A stretch of DNA of 64,000 nucleotides from an uncultured Bacteroidia bacterium (GTDB taxonomy: Bacteria > Bacteroidota > Bacteroidia > Bacteroidales > UBA932), in the NCBI GenBank assembly GCA_902785065.1, contig CACZXH010000026.1, forward strand, positions 1 through 64,000, in the 5' to 3' direction. Below are positions 7,847 to 18,786 of the stretch, in pieces. The position numbers and the translations under genes are program-made. Numbering within the stretch: the first letter of the stretch is position 1; each line of letters opens with the position of its first letter. The notes below the pieces were generated by a model. It was not told where the DNA came from and made no database searches. It saw only the letters and a list, made by a program, of their open reading frames with translations.

Positions 7847-10800
7847 ATGTTGAAAAAGCTTCAGTCAGTCCTGCTGACTGCGGTCCTCGTATGCATTGCC
7901 TGGACCGCATCCGCCCAGAACCGCACGGCTACCGGTGTCGTCTCTGACAACATCGGCCCCGTCATCGGCGCGGGCGTCGTGGTAGCAGGAACCACCAACG
8001 GCACCGTCACGGATGCCAACGGTTCCTTCTCGATCAACAACGTGCCGGTCGGCGCCACCATCCAGGTGACCTGCATCGGCTATGCATCCGTCGAATACGT
8101 CTTTGACGGAACTCCTGCGAAGATTGTCCTCAAGGAAGACAGCGAACTCCTGGACGAAGTCGTCGTCACCGCCCTCGGCATCTCCCGTGAAAAGAAGTCC
8201 CTCGGCTACGCCGTGCAGGACGTCAAGGCGGAAGAGCTCACCCGCGGCGGCGGCGTCACCCTCACCGATGCCCTTACGGGCAAGGTGGCCGGCCTGATGA
8301 TCAACAACTCGGCGACCGGCGCCGGCGGTTCCACCCGGGTGGTCCTCCGTGGCAACTCCTCCCTCTCCGACAACAACTCCCCGCTGTACGTAGTGGACGG
8401 TGTCCCCTACGACAACGGCGGTACGCCCGGTGCCGACCAGGCCGGCCTTTGGGGTTCCGTCGACCACCAGAGCGGCGCCTTCGACATCAACCCCGAGGAC
8501 ATCGAGAGCGTTTCCGTGCTGAAGGGCGCCACCGCGGCGGCCCTGTACGGCTCCCGTGCCGGTAACGGTGTCATCCTCATCACCACCAAGAAGGGCGGCA
8601 AGGGCCAGGAGAAGATCGGTGTCAGCTACAGCGGCAAGTTCACCTGGTCTCCCGTCGCCTATTTCCCGGCCCTTCAGAACAAGTACGGCCAGGGCTCCCT
8701 GGGCGATTACAAGAAGGAAGCCACCGGTTCCTGGGGTCCTGAAATGAGCGCCACCCGCACCGAGGACAACTGGTGGGACGGCACCTCCAAGATCCCCTTC
8801 ATCGGCACGGAGAATCCCTGGAAGGAATTCTACCGCACCGGTAACAGCCAGAGCAACAACGTGACCCTCGCCGGCGGCGGAAAGGACAACCCGTTCCGTC
8901 TCACCCTCGGTTACGACAACACCAACTCCGTGGTGAAGAACTCCAACATCAAGCGCACCAGCGTGGACTTCGTCACCAGCAACAAGCTCACCGACTGGCT
9001 CCAGCTGGACGTGAAGGCCAACTACGTGAACACGGCCGGTAACAACCGCCAGCCGCGTGGTGCGTACGGTTCCTCCTTCAGCATCCTCACAATGCCCCGC
9101 AACATCAAGATCTCCGACCTCGCCGAGCATTGGCTCAACGGTTCCGCCGCGGCCGCCGGTGCCAATGCGGAAGCCCAGATCAACTGGTACGAAGTGAGCC
9201 CGAACTGCCAGAACCCCTTCTTCATCCAGAACAACCTGGTGAACGGCGACTCCCAGAACAAGTTCTTCGGCGTGGGTTCCCTCACGGTCAACCTCATGAA
9301 GAACCTCACCTTCAAGGTGAAGGAAGGCATCACCTGGGCCGGCGTGACGGACAAGACCACGCGTCTGTACGACACCTCCGGCTTCAACTGGCCCGAGTAC
9401 TCCCAGAAGCAGACCACCACTCTCGAGAACAACCTGGAAGGCCTTCTCTCCTACAACAACAAGTTCGGTGACTTCGAGTTCGGCGCCAGCGTGGGCGGCA
9501 ACATCATGCACTACAAGAGCGAAACCCTCCGCGCCGACGCCAAGAACATTCCGTTCTCCGGAGCCTACTATGTCCGCGCCGGCCAGCTGGACGGCGATAC
9601 CTACAACGACATCTACGAAAAGGAAATCCAGTCCCTGTACGCCTTCGCGAACCTGGGTTGGAAGAACTTCCTCTTCCTGGACGTGACCGCCCGTAACGAC
9701 TGGTCCTCCACCCTCCCGGCCGAGAACCGCAGCTACTTCTATCCGTCCGTGAGCGTTTCCTACCTCCTCACCGGCATGCTCGACGAGATGGGCGTGAGCT
9801 ACGACAAGGACATCCTCGACTACGGCAAGCTCCGCGCTTCCTGGGCGAAGGTGGGTAAGGATACCGATCCCTATCAGCTGATGACCCTGCTGGGCACCAC
9901 CAGCGGCATCAACGACCTCAACTACATCACCTACCCGACCACCCGCGCCAACGCCAACCTGAAGCCCGAAATGGTGACTTCCTGGGAAGTCGGTACCGAG
10001 TGGCACTTCTTCAAGAACCGCCTGGGCTTCGACCTCACCTACTATCACTCCAACACCGTGAACCAGGTGATGCGCATCGACCTTCCGTACTCCTCCGGCG
10101 TGCAGCGCCAGTGGATCAACGCGGGTAACATACAGAATCAGGGTATCGAGTTCCAGCTCAACGCCGACTTCATCCGCACCCGCGACGTCACCTTCGGCGC
10201 CACCTTCAACTTCGCCAAGAACTGGAACAAGGTCCTCGAGCTCTATCACAATGCCGAAATGGGCATCGACGTGGACCGCTACTCGCTGGGCGGCATCAAC
10301 TTCAACTCCTCCGGCGACGGTACCGTCTATGCCATCGAGGGCAAGGAAATCGGCACCTTCGTGGCCACGGGATACAAGCGTGACGCCAATGGCAACAAGA
10401 TCATCGGCACCAACGGCCTGCCCGTCATCGAATCCAACAAGGAGATTGCCAGCGTGGCGCCGGACTTCACCGGTTCCTTCGGCCTCAACTTCGCCTGGAA
10501 GGGCCTGAGCTTCAACGCCCTGTTCTCCTTCCAGAAGGGCGGCAGCCTGTATTCCGCGACGGAGTACATGACCCTGCACAGCGGTACCGGCCTCCGCACG
10601 CTCGACCGCAGCGAGCGCGTCATCGAGGGCGTTCTCGAGGACGGTTCCAAAAACGACAAGTCTGTGACGGCCCAGAACTTCTGGAACAACATCCCAATGG
10701 AAGAGTGCGTCTACGATGCTTCCTTCCTCAAGCTGAGCGAGCTCTCCCTCGGCTACAGCCTGCCCAAGAAGTTCCTGGAGCGCACGTTCGGCGGCTATGT

Positions 10801-10975
10801 GGACAACATCCGCGTCTCCGCCGTGGGCTCCAACCTCTTCTACTTCATCAAGCACACCCCGGGCACCACGCCTGACGGTGCGCACACCGAAAGTTCCCTC
10901 ATGGCGACCGCGCTTGACCTGTGCCCGTATCCGGCCACCCGCAACTTCGGCGTCGCCATCAACATCGGTTTCTAA
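7847..10975 (+). CDS. SusC/RagA-family TonB-linked outer-membrane transporter
   Basis: TonB-dependent porin that imports oligosaccharides or other nutrients bound by its SusD partner. It is 1042 residues, normal for the family. It starts with a signal peptide (cleaved near ASAQ). A carboxypeptidase-like CarboxypepD_reg domain follows at ~25-100 (VIGAGVVVAGTTNGTVTDANGSFS), with the TonB-box-like LLDEVVVTALG. The plug domain carries LYVVDGVPYDNG and VLKGATAAALYGSRAGNGVILITTKKG. A long beta-barrel ends in the phenylalanine-terminated FGVAINIGF. The partner susD-like gene starts 14 bases downstream. No glycoside hydrolase or regulator is adjacent, so the substrate cannot be told. Confidence 0.96.
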   Translation: MLKKLQSVLLTAVLVCIAWTASAQNRTATGVVSDNIGPVIGAGVVVAGTTNGTVTDANGSFSINNVPVGATIQVTCIGYASVEYVFDGTPAKIVLKEDSELLDEVVVTALGISREKKSLGYAVQDVKAEELTRGGGVTLTDALTGKVAGLMINNSATGAGGSTRVVLRGNSSLSDNNSPLYVVDGVPYDNGGTPGADQAGLWGSVDHQSGAFDINPEDIESVSVLKGATAAALYGSRAGNGVILITTKKGGKGQEKIGVSYSGKFTWSPVAYFPALQNKYGQGSLGDYKKEATGSWGPEMSATRTEDNWWDGTSKIPFIGTENPWKEFYRTGNSQSNNVTLAGGGKDNPFRLTLGYDNTNSVVKNSNIKRTSVDFVTSNKLTDWLQLDVKANYVNTAGNNRQPRGAYGSSFSILTMPRNIKISDLAEHWLNGSAAAAGANAEAQINWYEVSPNCQNPFFIQNNLVNGDSQNKFFGVGSLTVNLMKNLTFKVKEGITWAGVTDKTTRLYDTSGFNWPEYSQKQTTTLENNLEGLLSYNNKFGDFEFGASVGGNIMHYKSETLRADAKNIPFSGAYYVRAGQLDGDTYNDIYEKEIQSLYAFANLGWKNFLFLDVTARNDWSSTLPAENRSYFYPSVSVSYLLTGMLDEMGVSYDKDILDYGKLRASWAKVGKDTDPYQLMTLLGTTSGINDLNYITYPTTRANANLKPEMVTSWEVGTEWHFFKNRLGFDLTYYHSNTVNQVMRIDLPYSSGVQRQWINAGNIQNQGIEFQLNADFIRTRDVTFGATFNFAKNWNKVLELYHNAEMGIDVDRYSLGGINFNSSGDGTVYAIEGKEIGTFVATGYKRDANGNKIIGTNGLPVIESNKEIASVAPDFTGSFGLNFAWKGLSFNALFSFQKGGSLYSATEYMTLHSGTGLRTLDRSERVIEGVLEDGSKNDKSVTAQNFWNNIPMEECVYDASFLKLSELSLGYSLPKKFLERTFGGYVDNIRVSAVGSNLFYFIKHTPGTTPDGAHTESSLMATALDLCPYPATRNFGVAINIGF

Positions 10976-10989
10976 TCTAAAGGGAGACA

Positions 10990-12618
10990 ATGAATATGAA
11001 AAAGTTTATCATACCTGTCCTTGCACTCCTCGCCCTGGTTTCCTGCACGGCCAAGTTCGACGAGATGAACAAACCCACCACGGGTCTCACCATGGACTCC
11101 GCCCAGCCGATGTACATCTTCGGCCGGACGCTGTACAACGGTTCCTCCAACGACCACCAGCGTAACTTCAACCTGAACGACGACATGTACGCCCACTACT
11201 TCGCCGACGGCCTGGGCTGGACCGACTTCTGGCGCTACAACGCCGGCTGGGGCGACATCTACTGGCGCGACTTCTACACGGACCGTCTCCAGGAATACTG
11301 GCTCATCAACGACATCTGCGGCGATGAGGACCACTACAAGTGCATCAAGGCCGCGAACGACGTCTGGAACGTCGTGCTCTGGCTCCGTGTGATCGACCGT
11401 CACGGCGACGCCCCTTACTTCGACGCAGAAGGCAACTTCGGCGCCGGCAAGGGTACCACCCTTCCCTACAGCCATGTCGAGGACATCTATGCCGACCTGA
11501 TCAAGCGCCTGCAGGCCGATGTCGCCGCGTTCGGCAACACCGCCGGCCAGTGGGATTTCGGTGCCTATGACTTCCTGTTCCAGAACGACTGGAACCAGTG
11601 GAAGAAGTTCGCCAACACGCTGATCATGCGTCTGTCGATGCGTACTTCCGGCGTGTACGACAACCACAAGAACGATTTCGTGACGGCCGCCGCCGCCTGC
11701 TTCGACAGCCCGTCCGACTATGCCCGCATCAGCTGCGACACCGGCGTCTGGGGCGACTACTACGACCGCACCTTCAACGACTGGTCCAACACCTTCACGA
11801 ACTGCGACTTCATGGACATGATGAACGGCAAGAACAAGGGTTATGCGACCGGCGTCGTGGATCCCCGCCGCGCGTTCTTCTTCCTGCCCGGTCTCGAAGA
11901 GGCCACGGCCGGCAACAGCAACTGGGACGGCTATCCGTTCGACTACACCTCCGACACCAAGACCGGCACCATCACGGATCACGGCGGCAACAAGTCCTAC
12001 GCCCGTCTGAACATGTACGACAAGAACGGTTTCTTCCACTACAGCGGCGCCGGTAACGAGAACCTCTCCTGGTGCTACGGCTCCTACTCCGAGACTCTGT
12101 TCCTCAAGGCCGAAGCCGCCCTCCGCGGCTGGATCAGCGGCAACGCCGAGGATCTGTGGAAGCAGGCCATCAAGGCTTCCATGGACGAGGTTACTGAGTT
12201 CGTCAAACGTTCCGGCGGCAACAAGACCATCAGCGCCGCCGAAAAGGATGCGTACATCGCCGCCCTGCCCGCCTTCGGTTCCAACAAGGAAGCCCAGCTG
12301 CGCAGCATCATGATCCAGAAGTGGATCGCCCTGTATCCCGACTCCGTCGAGGCCTGGGCCGAACAGCGCCGCACCGGCTATCCGGACTACGCCAGCCATG
12401 TCCTGACCTACCCGGCCGTGAGCGCCAGCTCCGGCGTCAGCGTGGGCAACATCATCCAGCGTATCCCGTACCCGCAGAACGAGTACAACACCAACGCCGG
12501 CAACATCCCCGCCGACCACGCCGACTACAATGCCAAGAACATGGAGAAGGGCATCTTCTGGAGCCTGAAGGGCGAAGGCGGCACCCAGTCCGCCACGGCC
12601 GCTCCGAAGAACTTCTAG
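10990..12618 (+). CDS. SusD/RagB-like nutrient-binding lipoprotein (SusD-like_2 type)
   Basis: Outer-membrane lipoprotein that caps the SusC-like barrel and binds the glycan. The signal is MNMKKFIIPVLALLALVSCTAK, with the lipidated Cys near residue 18. About 542 residues with Trp/Tyr-rich helices (WTDFWRYNAGWGDIYWRDFY) and the tail pattern of the family (RRTGYPDYASH, IIQRIPYPQNEYNTN). These features fit the SusD-like_2 subgroup rather than classical SusD. It shares the operon with the susC-like gene and is followed by a strong terminator, so the operon is just the pair. Confidence 0.92.
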   Translation: MNMKKFIIPVLALLALVSCTAKFDEMNKPTTGLTMDSAQPMYIFGRTLYNGSSNDHQRNFNLNDDMYAHYFADGLGWTDFWRYNAGWGDIYWRDFYTDRLQEYWLINDICGDEDHYKCIKAANDVWNVVLWLRVIDRHGDAPYFDAEGNFGAGKGTTLPYSHVEDIYADLIKRLQADVAAFGNTAGQWDFGAYDFLFQNDWNQWKKFANTLIMRLSMRTSGVYDNHKNDFVTAAAACFDSPSDYARISCDTGVWGDYYDRTFNDWSNTFTNCDFMDMMNGKNKGYATGVVDPRRAFFFLPGLEEATAGNSNWDGYPFDYTSDTKTGTITDHGGNKSYARLNMYDKNGFFHYSGAGNENLSWCYGSYSETLFLKAEAALRGWISGNAEDLWKQAIKASMDEVTEFVKRSGGNKTISAAEKDAYIAALPAFGSNKEAQLRSIMIQKWIALYPDSVEAWAEQRRTGYPDYASHVLTYPAVSASSGVSVGNIIQRIPYPQNEYNTNAGNIPADHADYNAKNMEKGIFWSLKGEGGTQSATAAPKNF

Positions 12619-12648
12619 CGGACCACCGGTCCTGACCGGTTACAAATC

Positions 12649-12680
12649 GGGCCTCGGCTTTGACGCCGGGGCCCTTTTTT
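12649..12680 (+). terminator. Intrinsic terminator of the first susCD operon
   Basis: GGGCCTCGGC (12649-12658) pairs with GCCGGGGCCC (12665-12674), with one G-T wobble and a 6-base loop, followed by six T. Confidence 0.85.
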
Positions 12681-12699
12681 ATGTGTATGCGCAGCGGAT

Positions 12700-15600
12700 C
12701 TACCGCACCTCCACGAATTCGTCCGCGCCGTCCTCACGGATGTACCAGAGGGTTCCCGTGACGGGGCTGTGTCCCAACGCCCGGTACAGGTCCATGTAAC
12801 CGCGGACCTGGTCCAGGTACTTCTTTTCAGGCAGGCCGAACTTGTAATCGATAATGGCGGCGGAGCCGTCGGGCCGGAGGATGACGCGGTCCGGGCGGAC
12901 TTCGGCGCCGTCCACGCCCAGCAGCGGGGCCTCGTTCAGGACCTCGGTGCCACTGTCCGCGAACCAGCCGCGGGCGGCCACGGAGGCGATTTCCGCCTCC
13001 AGGAAGGCCAGCGTGCGGCCGCGGTCCGCCTGCGGCAGCTCGCCGGAGGCGACGGCGCGGTCTACGGCGCGGGGCAGGTCTCCGGGCACCGTGACGGAGG
13101 CGAGGATGTCGTGCAGGACGAGGCCGCGGAGGCGGTTGGAGGCGTCGGGGCCGACGAGGCCGTCCGGACCGAAGTAGTCGGCCGCGTCGCGGCTGAATTT
13201 CAGACGGCCGCGGTCGCCGGCCGTGAACGACGGGTACCCCGTCGGGAGCGGCGCGGCCGGCCCGGCCTCCCGCTTCAGCGCGCCGAAGTCATACAGCTTC
13301 CCCGCGTGATAGTCCAGCGTCCCGACAAAGCCGTACAGGACCTGCGAGAGGTTCTTCCAGTCGGCATCCTGGCCGTTCCGCACAGCATCGAGCACCTTGC
13401 CCGGAGGCGTTTTCGCGATGACCTTCAGGCCGTACTTCGCCCGCGTCAGCGCCACGTAGAAGACATTGATATTGTCGATGAACTGGAGCTTCCGTTCGCG
13501 GTGGTAATCCTCCGCGAACAGCGTGCTCTCGCTGGAGCCGCTCAGTTCCACGTGGTAGACGCCGTCGGCAAAAGCCTCCAGCGGCGTTCCGTTCACGTCC
13601 GGACGGCACCAGTAGGAAGAACCCTTGTACAGGGTGACCTTCTCCGCGAACGGGAAGATCACGTACGGGAACTCCAGGCCCTTGGACTTGTGGACCGTCA
13701 TCACGCGGACGGCGGACCCCGTCTCGGGCGAGGCGATCTTGGGATCGGCGTCGGCCCACTCGCGGAGGAAGGCCGACAGGTCGTTCCCCCGGGCGGCGGA
13801 CCAGTCCAGGAGATAGTCCATGAAGGACTGGATATAGGGAACTTCCGCCTCGAAGGTGTCCGGATCGGCCTCCCGAAGGTCCCGGAGGAGGGATTCCGCG
13901 AGGTCCGTCAGCGAATGGAAATGGTCCGGGATGCGGATGTCCATGGACCGGGCCAGGAAGCCGGCCACGGAAGCGCGCCCCTCGGAGTCGGGCGCGTCCA
14001 CCAGCGAGAGCTGGGACACGAGCCGCCGGACCGTCACGGAGGACTTCACGAAGAGCGAGTCATCGGACACGACCGGAATCCTTTCGGACACCAGCCGGGC
14101 GGCGATTTCCGCGCCTTCCTGGTTCCCCCGGACGAGGATGGCGACATCGCCGTACTCCCCGCGCGCTTCGGTCACGCTCCGCACCGAGGCGACGATTTCG
14201 TCCATCTCGGCGTCATAGTCCTCCACGAAGCGGATGTCGACAGAGCCCTCGGCCGGATCCTTGAAGCAGATCTGCTGCTCCACGTCGTGATAGATGCGGC
14301 TGATGTCATCCCCGCCCAGGAGGCCGTCCAGCTGCTCCGCGGCATAGGGGAAGAAGGCGTTGTTGAACTGCACGATGGCCCTGCAAGTGCGGTAGTTGCC
14401 GTCCAGCACCTGTTCGGCCTCCGGCCCCAGACGGAAATCCTTCCGCACGCCGGAATCCAGCAGTCGCCAGTCGGAACCGCGCCAGCGGTAGATGGACTGC
14501 TTGACATCACCCACGACCAGGTTGTCGAACCCGCCGGCGTCGCTGTTGCGCAGCAGCGGGCGGAAATTCTCCCACTGGATCGTGGACGTGTCCTGGAACT
14601 CGTCCAGGAGGAAATCCTCGAACCGGACGCCCAGCTTCTCGTACACGAAGGGAGCGTCGGACCCGTCGATGATGCCTTTCAGGATGGTGTTGGAGTCGTC
14701 GATGGAGAGGACGTTCTTTTCCTTCTGCACCTCGTCGAAGGCCTTCCGGAGCTCGGCGGCGATGCCCAGCGTATAGGCCTGGCCGCCGATGAGGCCGGCC
14801 GTCCGATACTGGCGGAAACGGTCCCCAAACAGGGCGCAGAACGCATTCAGCGGCCCTTCCAGGCTTCCTTCCAGCTCCACGCGGAACCGGTCCTTGGTCT
14901 TGGCGAACCACTTCGTAGGATCGGCGGCCTTCTCCAGGAACGAGGGCGTAGGCATCCAGGCGGTATCGCGCGGCCCCAGGTCCCGGAAGCCGTACAGAGC
15001 CTTCAGGAAGCCGCGGTTGCTGTCGGCCGGGTCCACGCCGTGCCGCTCCAGCACGTCCAGGACGGCCTGCGCGGCGTCCCGGACATCCTTCACATACGCT
15101 TCGCAGAGGGCGGCGCAGCCTTTCTGGATCTCCTTCAGATGGTCCTTGGCATACGCGGCATCCTCGTCGATGCCATACCGGCGGACCGCCTCTGCGTGGT
15201 CCGTGGACTTGAGGTTCACGGCCATCTCCTTGAGCGGGGGCTCCAGGTTGAAGCGGCTGCCGTTCTCCAGGCCGGTCTTCACATTCTCGGTGAGCCAGCC
15301 GAGCAGGCCCCGGTCGTCCTCCGTGAGGCCGTCCAGGATGCGGTCCACGCTCTCTTCCACCAGGGCAGCCTTGTCCAGTTCCACCTGGTAGGAAGCGAAC
15401 TGCCCAATCTCGCGGGAGAAGGCCCGCAGCGTCTGCTGGAAGAACTTGTCGATGGTGGACACCGCGAAGGAAGAATAGTCGTGCAGGATGCCGCCCAGCT
15501 GGCTGGAAGCCCGTTTCTGCAGGGCTTCCGCCGTCTTGAACTCCGGGAGGAAATCCTCGAAGTACGGAGACTTGGCCGGTTCCGTGGAGAGGGTGAACAG

Positions 15601-15771
15601 CTCGTCCAGGATGCGGCGCTTCATCTCGTCGGTGGCCTTGTTGGTGAAGGTCACGGCGAGGATGTGGCGGTAGGCCTGCGGATCCTTCTTCGTCAGGAGC
15701 AGGCGGATGTATTCACGGGCCAGGTTGTAGGTCTTTCCCGAACCGGCGGAGGCTTTCATGATCTTGATCAT
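12700..15771 (-). CDS. UvrD/AddA-like ATP-dependent exonuclease, helicase-nuclease subunit
   Basis: Motor and nuclease subunit of a RecBCD/AddAB-type complex that resects double-strand breaks for recombination and degrades foreign linear DNA. It is 1023 residues. Superfamily 1 helicase motifs are in order: Walker A ASAGSGKT, VTFTNKATDEMKRRI, LLDEFQDTS (motif II), VGDVKQSIYRWRGSD (motif III), MTVHKSKGLEFP (motif V) and VALTRAKYGLKV (motif VI). The C-terminal nuclease has VLHDIL and AIIDYKFG, the PD-(D/E)XK core. The ATG at 15771 overlaps the TGA of the upstream addB-like gene as ATGA, so that start was chosen over 15780. Secure as an AddA/RecB-like protein. Confidence 0.93.
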   Translation of the reverse strand: MIKIMKASAGSGKTYNLAREYIRLLLTKKDPQAYRHILAVTFTNKATDEMKRRILDELFTLSTEPAKSPYFEDFLPEFKTAEALQKRASSQLGGILHDYSSFAVSTIDKFFQQTLRAFSREIGQFASYQVELDKAALVEESVDRILDGLTEDDRGLLGWLTENVKTGLENGSRFNLEPPLKEMAVNLKSTDHAEAVRRYGIDEDAAYAKDHLKEIQKGCAALCEAYVKDVRDAAQAVLDVLERHGVDPADSNRGFLKALYGFRDLGPRDTAWMPTPSFLEKAADPTKWFAKTKDRFRVELEGSLEGPLNAFCALFGDRFRQYRTAGLIGGQAYTLGIAAELRKAFDEVQKEKNVLSIDDSNTILKGIIDGSDAPFVYEKLGVRFEDFLLDEFQDTSTIQWENFRPLLRNSDAGGFDNLVVGDVKQSIYRWRGSDWRLLDSGVRKDFRLGPEAEQVLDGNYRTCRAIVQFNNAFFPYAAEQLDGLLGGDDISRIYHDVEQQICFKDPAEGSVDIRFVEDYDAEMDEIVASVRSVTEARGEYGDVAILVRGNQEGAEIAARLVSERIPVVSDDSLFVKSSVTVRRLVSQLSLVDAPDSEGRASVAGFLARSMDIRIPDHFHSLTDLAESLLRDLREADPDTFEAEVPYIQSFMDYLLDWSAARGNDLSAFLREWADADPKIASPETGSAVRVMTVHKSKGLEFPYVIFPFAEKVTLYKGSSYWCRPDVNGTPLEAFADGVYHVELSGSSESTLFAEDYHRERKLQFIDNINVFYVALTRAKYGLKVIAKTPPGKVLDAVRNGQDADWKNLSQVLYGFVGTLDYHAGKLYDFGALKREAGPAAPLPTGYPSFTAGDRGRLKFSRDAADYFGPDGLVGPDASNRLRGLVLHDILASVTVPGDLPRAVDRAVASGELPQADRGRTLAFLEAEIASVAARGWFADSGTEVLNEAPLLGVDGAEVRPDRVILRPDGSAAIIDYKFGLPEKKYLDQVRGYMDLYRALGHSPVTGTLWYIREDGADEFVEVR

Positions 15772-18632
15772 CGGCCGCAAATCATTTTGAAGTCACAGTA
15801 TTCGCAGGTCTTGCGCTCCTCCGTCCGGCGGAAAGGCACGGACGGGTCCGTCATTTCCGCGAAGAGGTCCTTGAGGCGTTCCCGCGTCAGGCGGGCGAAC
15901 TCGGCGTTGGCCGGACGGTCCTCGAGGGGTTCCGTGAACAGGCGGGAGACCGAGTAGATGGAATTGACCACGGGCCGGCCGCGCAGTTTCTCCTGTTCCT
16001 GCGTCAGCAGGCCGTACATGAACAGCTGGAGGGCGATCTTCGGGCGTCCGTTGTTCGTGGGACCGAACAGCTTCTCCACCACGTCGGCGGCATTGTCGTC
16101 GGTGATGTCGATGTCGTCCTGCTCCACCTTGCCCGTCTTGTAGTCCACGATGCGGGCCTCCCCGCCGAGGTAACTGTCGATGCGGTCCGCATAGCCCTTG
16201 ATCTTGAAGCCCTCGAACGTTCCCAGCATCTTCTCCTCCAGGAACAGGATGTCGAAACCCTTCGAGCCGGAGCTGACCAGGAGTTCCCGGTCGTGCCGGA
16301 GCGTGCGGAGGACGTACTCGACGATGACTTCCTCCACGACAAGGTCGCGGCCGGTGACATCGACCGTCTGCATCTTCTTGAGGATGGTTTGCCGGACGAG
16401 GGCCTTGACGGCCTTCCGGTCCTTCAGCATCCCGTCGAGGTCCGCCACCGTCAGGCACTTGTCCTCAAAGGGTTCGTACAGCGCCTGCATGGTGCCGTGG
16501 TACACGGTTCCCAGGGCGCCGGCGTCCATCGCTTCCAGCACCTCCTCCTCGGTGCTCAGGCGCTTGATGAAGGAATAGTAGAACTTGGCCGGGCAGTACA
16601 GGTAGCTCTGGAGGGACGAGGCGGAATGCTCGCCCTCGCGGATGAGGTCGATGTCCGCCGCCGTCTTGAGAATGACGTCGGCCTCGGGGGCCAGCTCCAT
16701 GCGGGAGGTAGCGACAAAACGCTCCAGCGGCACCCGGTAATGGTATTGCAGCTGCTTGATATACCGGCTTTCCTCGCCGGTCTTGAGGCCTTCGGTCCGG
16801 CTGTCGGACACCAGCCACACGTGCTCCGCGCGCTGGATCATCCGGTAGAAATAGTAGGCCCACACGCTGTCCTGGTACTCGAAGGTAGGCAGGCCGAAGC
16901 CCTTCCGGAGTTCCGGCGGAACAAAGGACGCGCTGCTGCTCCGGCGCGGGAAAACACCCTCGTTGGCGGAGAAAAGGACGATGTTCCGGAAATCCAGGGC
17001 GCGGGTTTCCAGCGGGCCCATCACCTGCAGGCCCTCCAGCGGCTCGCCCCGAAACGGGACGGACTCGCCGGACAGCAGTTCGTCCAGCAGGCGGAGCCAG
17101 GTGGCGGGCAGGACGTCCAGGCCGATGTCCCCGAGCAGGTTCAGCGACTGCATGCACCGTTTCGCGAAGTCCAGTTCCAGCAGCATCGCCTCCACTCCGC
17201 GGAGCTTCCAGCCCACATAGCTGACGATATCGGAAAGATACCGGACCAACCGGCGGTTCTGGTCCGCAGAGGGCTGCTTGGGCTGGGTGACGACCGGTCG
17301 GAACACGAGGTCCAGCAGCGGACCGCCCTGCAGGTCCTCCTGGGGGATGTAGTACTTCGCCTTGTCCTTGACTTTCCGGACGGTCTGTTCTTCCTCCGGG
17401 GTCAGGACGGCGCGGAACAGGCTGTTGGAGAAGATGGAACGTACTTCGCGATGGTAGAAGTGCCAGACTCCCGTTTTCTCCCGCAGGTGCTGCTGCATCG
17501 CCGCCACGGAGGACACCAGGGAATAGACGGCGCCGCCCGTCAGCGGGCAACCCATCGTCACGTTGATACTGTCGTACTCCGGCGGGATGGAGTTCAGCAG
17601 GGGCATCAGGAGGTTCTCGTCGGGCAGGATGAAAGCCGTCTCCACCGGATTTCCGGTGTTGCAGCGCGCGAGGATTCCCGGAGCAAGCTTTGCCTGGCCC
17701 ACGGCAGAAGGCACGCTCACAACGTGGAAAGCGGGCATTCCGAAGCCGTCCGGATCCACCGGGAAGGCATTCGGGAAATCCCGGACATTCTCGTCCATGA
17801 AGACCGAGGACTTGTTCATCGGATCGCGCACCATCCGGGAAACGTAGTCCCAGCAGAACTCCGCCAGGCCGGCGTCGCGGAGGCGCCGCAGGACCGTCTT
17901 CTCGCACTCGTTCAGGGCGTTCAGGCCCACGAATACGTACCGGCGGACCTGCGGGAACACGGCCGCAAGGACATCGGCGACGGCCTCGCCGCCTTTCAGG
18001 CGCTCGGCCAGGTCGCGATACACCATCCCCTCGTAAGCCATCCCTTGCGCCCGCAAGCGCGTACGGAAATCCTGATAGAGCGGATAAAGGATGTTCCAGA
18101 CCTGGAGGAACCGGGCCTTCACGGTGGCGTCGTCCGTGTCCAGCCGGACGGTCAGACGCCCGTTCCGGTCGCGGAAATGGTTCACGAAATGCAGGATGGC
18201 CTCCCGCTGGACGTCGGACAAGTGGCTGTAGTCGTCCTGGATGTCCTTGAAATCCGCCACGTCGGTAAACAGGTCCTCCGCATCCACAAGGAACTTGTCC
18301 ACGTCGCCGAAGTCCGCGAGGATCACCTCGCCCCAGAAGATGAACTCGTCCAGGGGCTCGGCCTTCGGGTACACGGCCTTGTAGGATTCGTACAGCTCCA
18401 GCAGCAGGCGGATGCGGTCCGTCACCTCACCGCCCTGGACCTGGTAGAAGAAATCGTTGATGGTCAGGCTCCGGGGCGCGCGCATCGGCCGGTCCGCACC
18501 GCCCTCCCGCAGGAGGTCGCCGATGTACTTCCGGAAGAACACGGCCGACCGCCGGTTGGGAAAGACGAAGCACGTCCCTTCCAGACCGGTCTCCAGATAA
18601 TGCGCCGCAACCTGTTTGAGAAATGGTATCAT
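15768..18632 (-). CDS. AddB-like PD-(D/E)XK nuclease subunit
   Basis: Second subunit of the AddAB-like recombination complex, 954 residues from the ATG at 18632. Frame open to 18710 adds an unlikely hydrophobic extension across the promoter. The N-terminal two-thirds is a helicase-like fold with a degenerate P-loop ([15 protein letters not shown]), typical of an inactivated AddB helicase domain. The C-terminal nuclease shows [27 protein letters not shown] and RIVDYKTGK with the catalytic Asp and Lys. The C-terminal [12 protein letters not shown], together with the Cys in the first motif, could hold an iron-sulfur cluster as in known AddB proteins. It is coupled by ATGA to the helicase gene. 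Confidence 0.9.
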   Translation of the reverse strand: MIPFLKQVAAHYLETGLEGTCFVFPNRRSAVFFRKYIGDLLREGGADRPMRAPRSLTINDFFYQVQGGEVTDRIRLLLELYESYKAVYPKAEPLDEFIFWGEVILADFGDVDKFLVDAEDLFTDVADFKDIQDDYSHLSDVQREAILHFVNHFRDRNGRLTVRLDTDDATVKARFLQVWNILYPLYQDFRTRLRAQGMAYEGMVYRDLAERLKGGEAVADVLAAVFPQVRRYVFVGLNALNECEKTVLRRLRDAGLAEFCWDYVSRMVRDPMNKSSVFMDENVRDFPNAFPVDPDGFGMPAFHVVSVPSAVGQAKLAPGILARCNTGNPVETAFILPDENLLMPLLNSIPPEYDSINVTMGCPLTGGAVYSLVSSVAAMQQHLREKTGVWHFYHREVRSIFSNSLFRAVLTPEEEQTVRKVKDKAKYYIPQEDLQGGPLLDLVFRPVVTQPKQPSADQNRRLVRYLSDIVSYVGWKLRGVEAMLLELDFAKRCMQSLNLLGDIGLDVLPATWLRLLDELLSGESVPFRGEPLEGLQVMGPLETRALDFRNIVLFSANEGVFPRRSSSASFVPPELRKGFGLPTFEYQDSVWAYYFYRMIQRAEHVWLVSDSRTEGLKTGEESRYIKQLQYHYRVPLERFVATSRMELAPEADVILKTAADIDLIREGEHSASSLQSYLYCPAKFYYSFIKRLSTEEEVLEAMDAGALGTVYHGTMQALYEPFEDKCLTVADLDGMLKDRKAVKALVRQTILKKMQTVDVTGRDLVVEEVIVEYVLRTLRHDRELLVSSGSKGFDILFLEEKMLGTFEGFKIKGYADRIDSYLGGEARIVDYKTGKVEQDDIDITDDNAADVVEKLFGPTNNGRPKIALQLFMYGLLTQEQEKLRGRPVVNSIYSVSRLFTEPLEDRPANAEFARLTRERLKDLFAEMTDPSVPFRRTEERKTCEYCDFKMICGR

Positions 18633-18689
18633 ACTGCAAAGAAATACTCCCTTTCTGCCAAACCATTGCACAAGGAGGAGAAATCTTTT

Positions 18690-18697
18690 CAAAGTTA
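18690..18697 (-). promoter_or_regulatory. -7 box of the addB-addA operon (TAACTTTG)
   Basis: Exact TAnnTTTG match on the reverse strand, 57 bases before the ATG at 18632. It lies back to back with the rubrerythrin promoter. Confidence 0.5.
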
Positions 18698-18737
18698 CAT
18701 CTTTTCGCACGCTGTTGCAAATGAGTGGGATTATTCC

Positions 18738-18745
18738 TATCTTTG
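18738..18745 (+). promoter_or_regulatory. -7 box of the rubrerythrin gene (TATCTTTG)
   Basis: Exact TAnnTTTG match 41 bases before the ATG at 18787. It rules out the longer open frame beginning at 18616. Confidence 0.6.
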
Positions 18746-18786
18746 TAAATAGAATTATTCAAAACAACACTAAAAGGATACCCAAC

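Noticed and set aside
7865..10990. 1041-codon open frame antisense to the first susC-like gene
   Set aside because: Shadow of high-GC coding sequence: the product is Gly/Val/His/Asp-rich without domains, while the plus strand gives a complete SusC protein.
12769..18752. Long plus-strand open frames opposite the addA/addB-like genes
   Set aside because: They lack any motif and mirror the codon structure of the real genes on the other strand.
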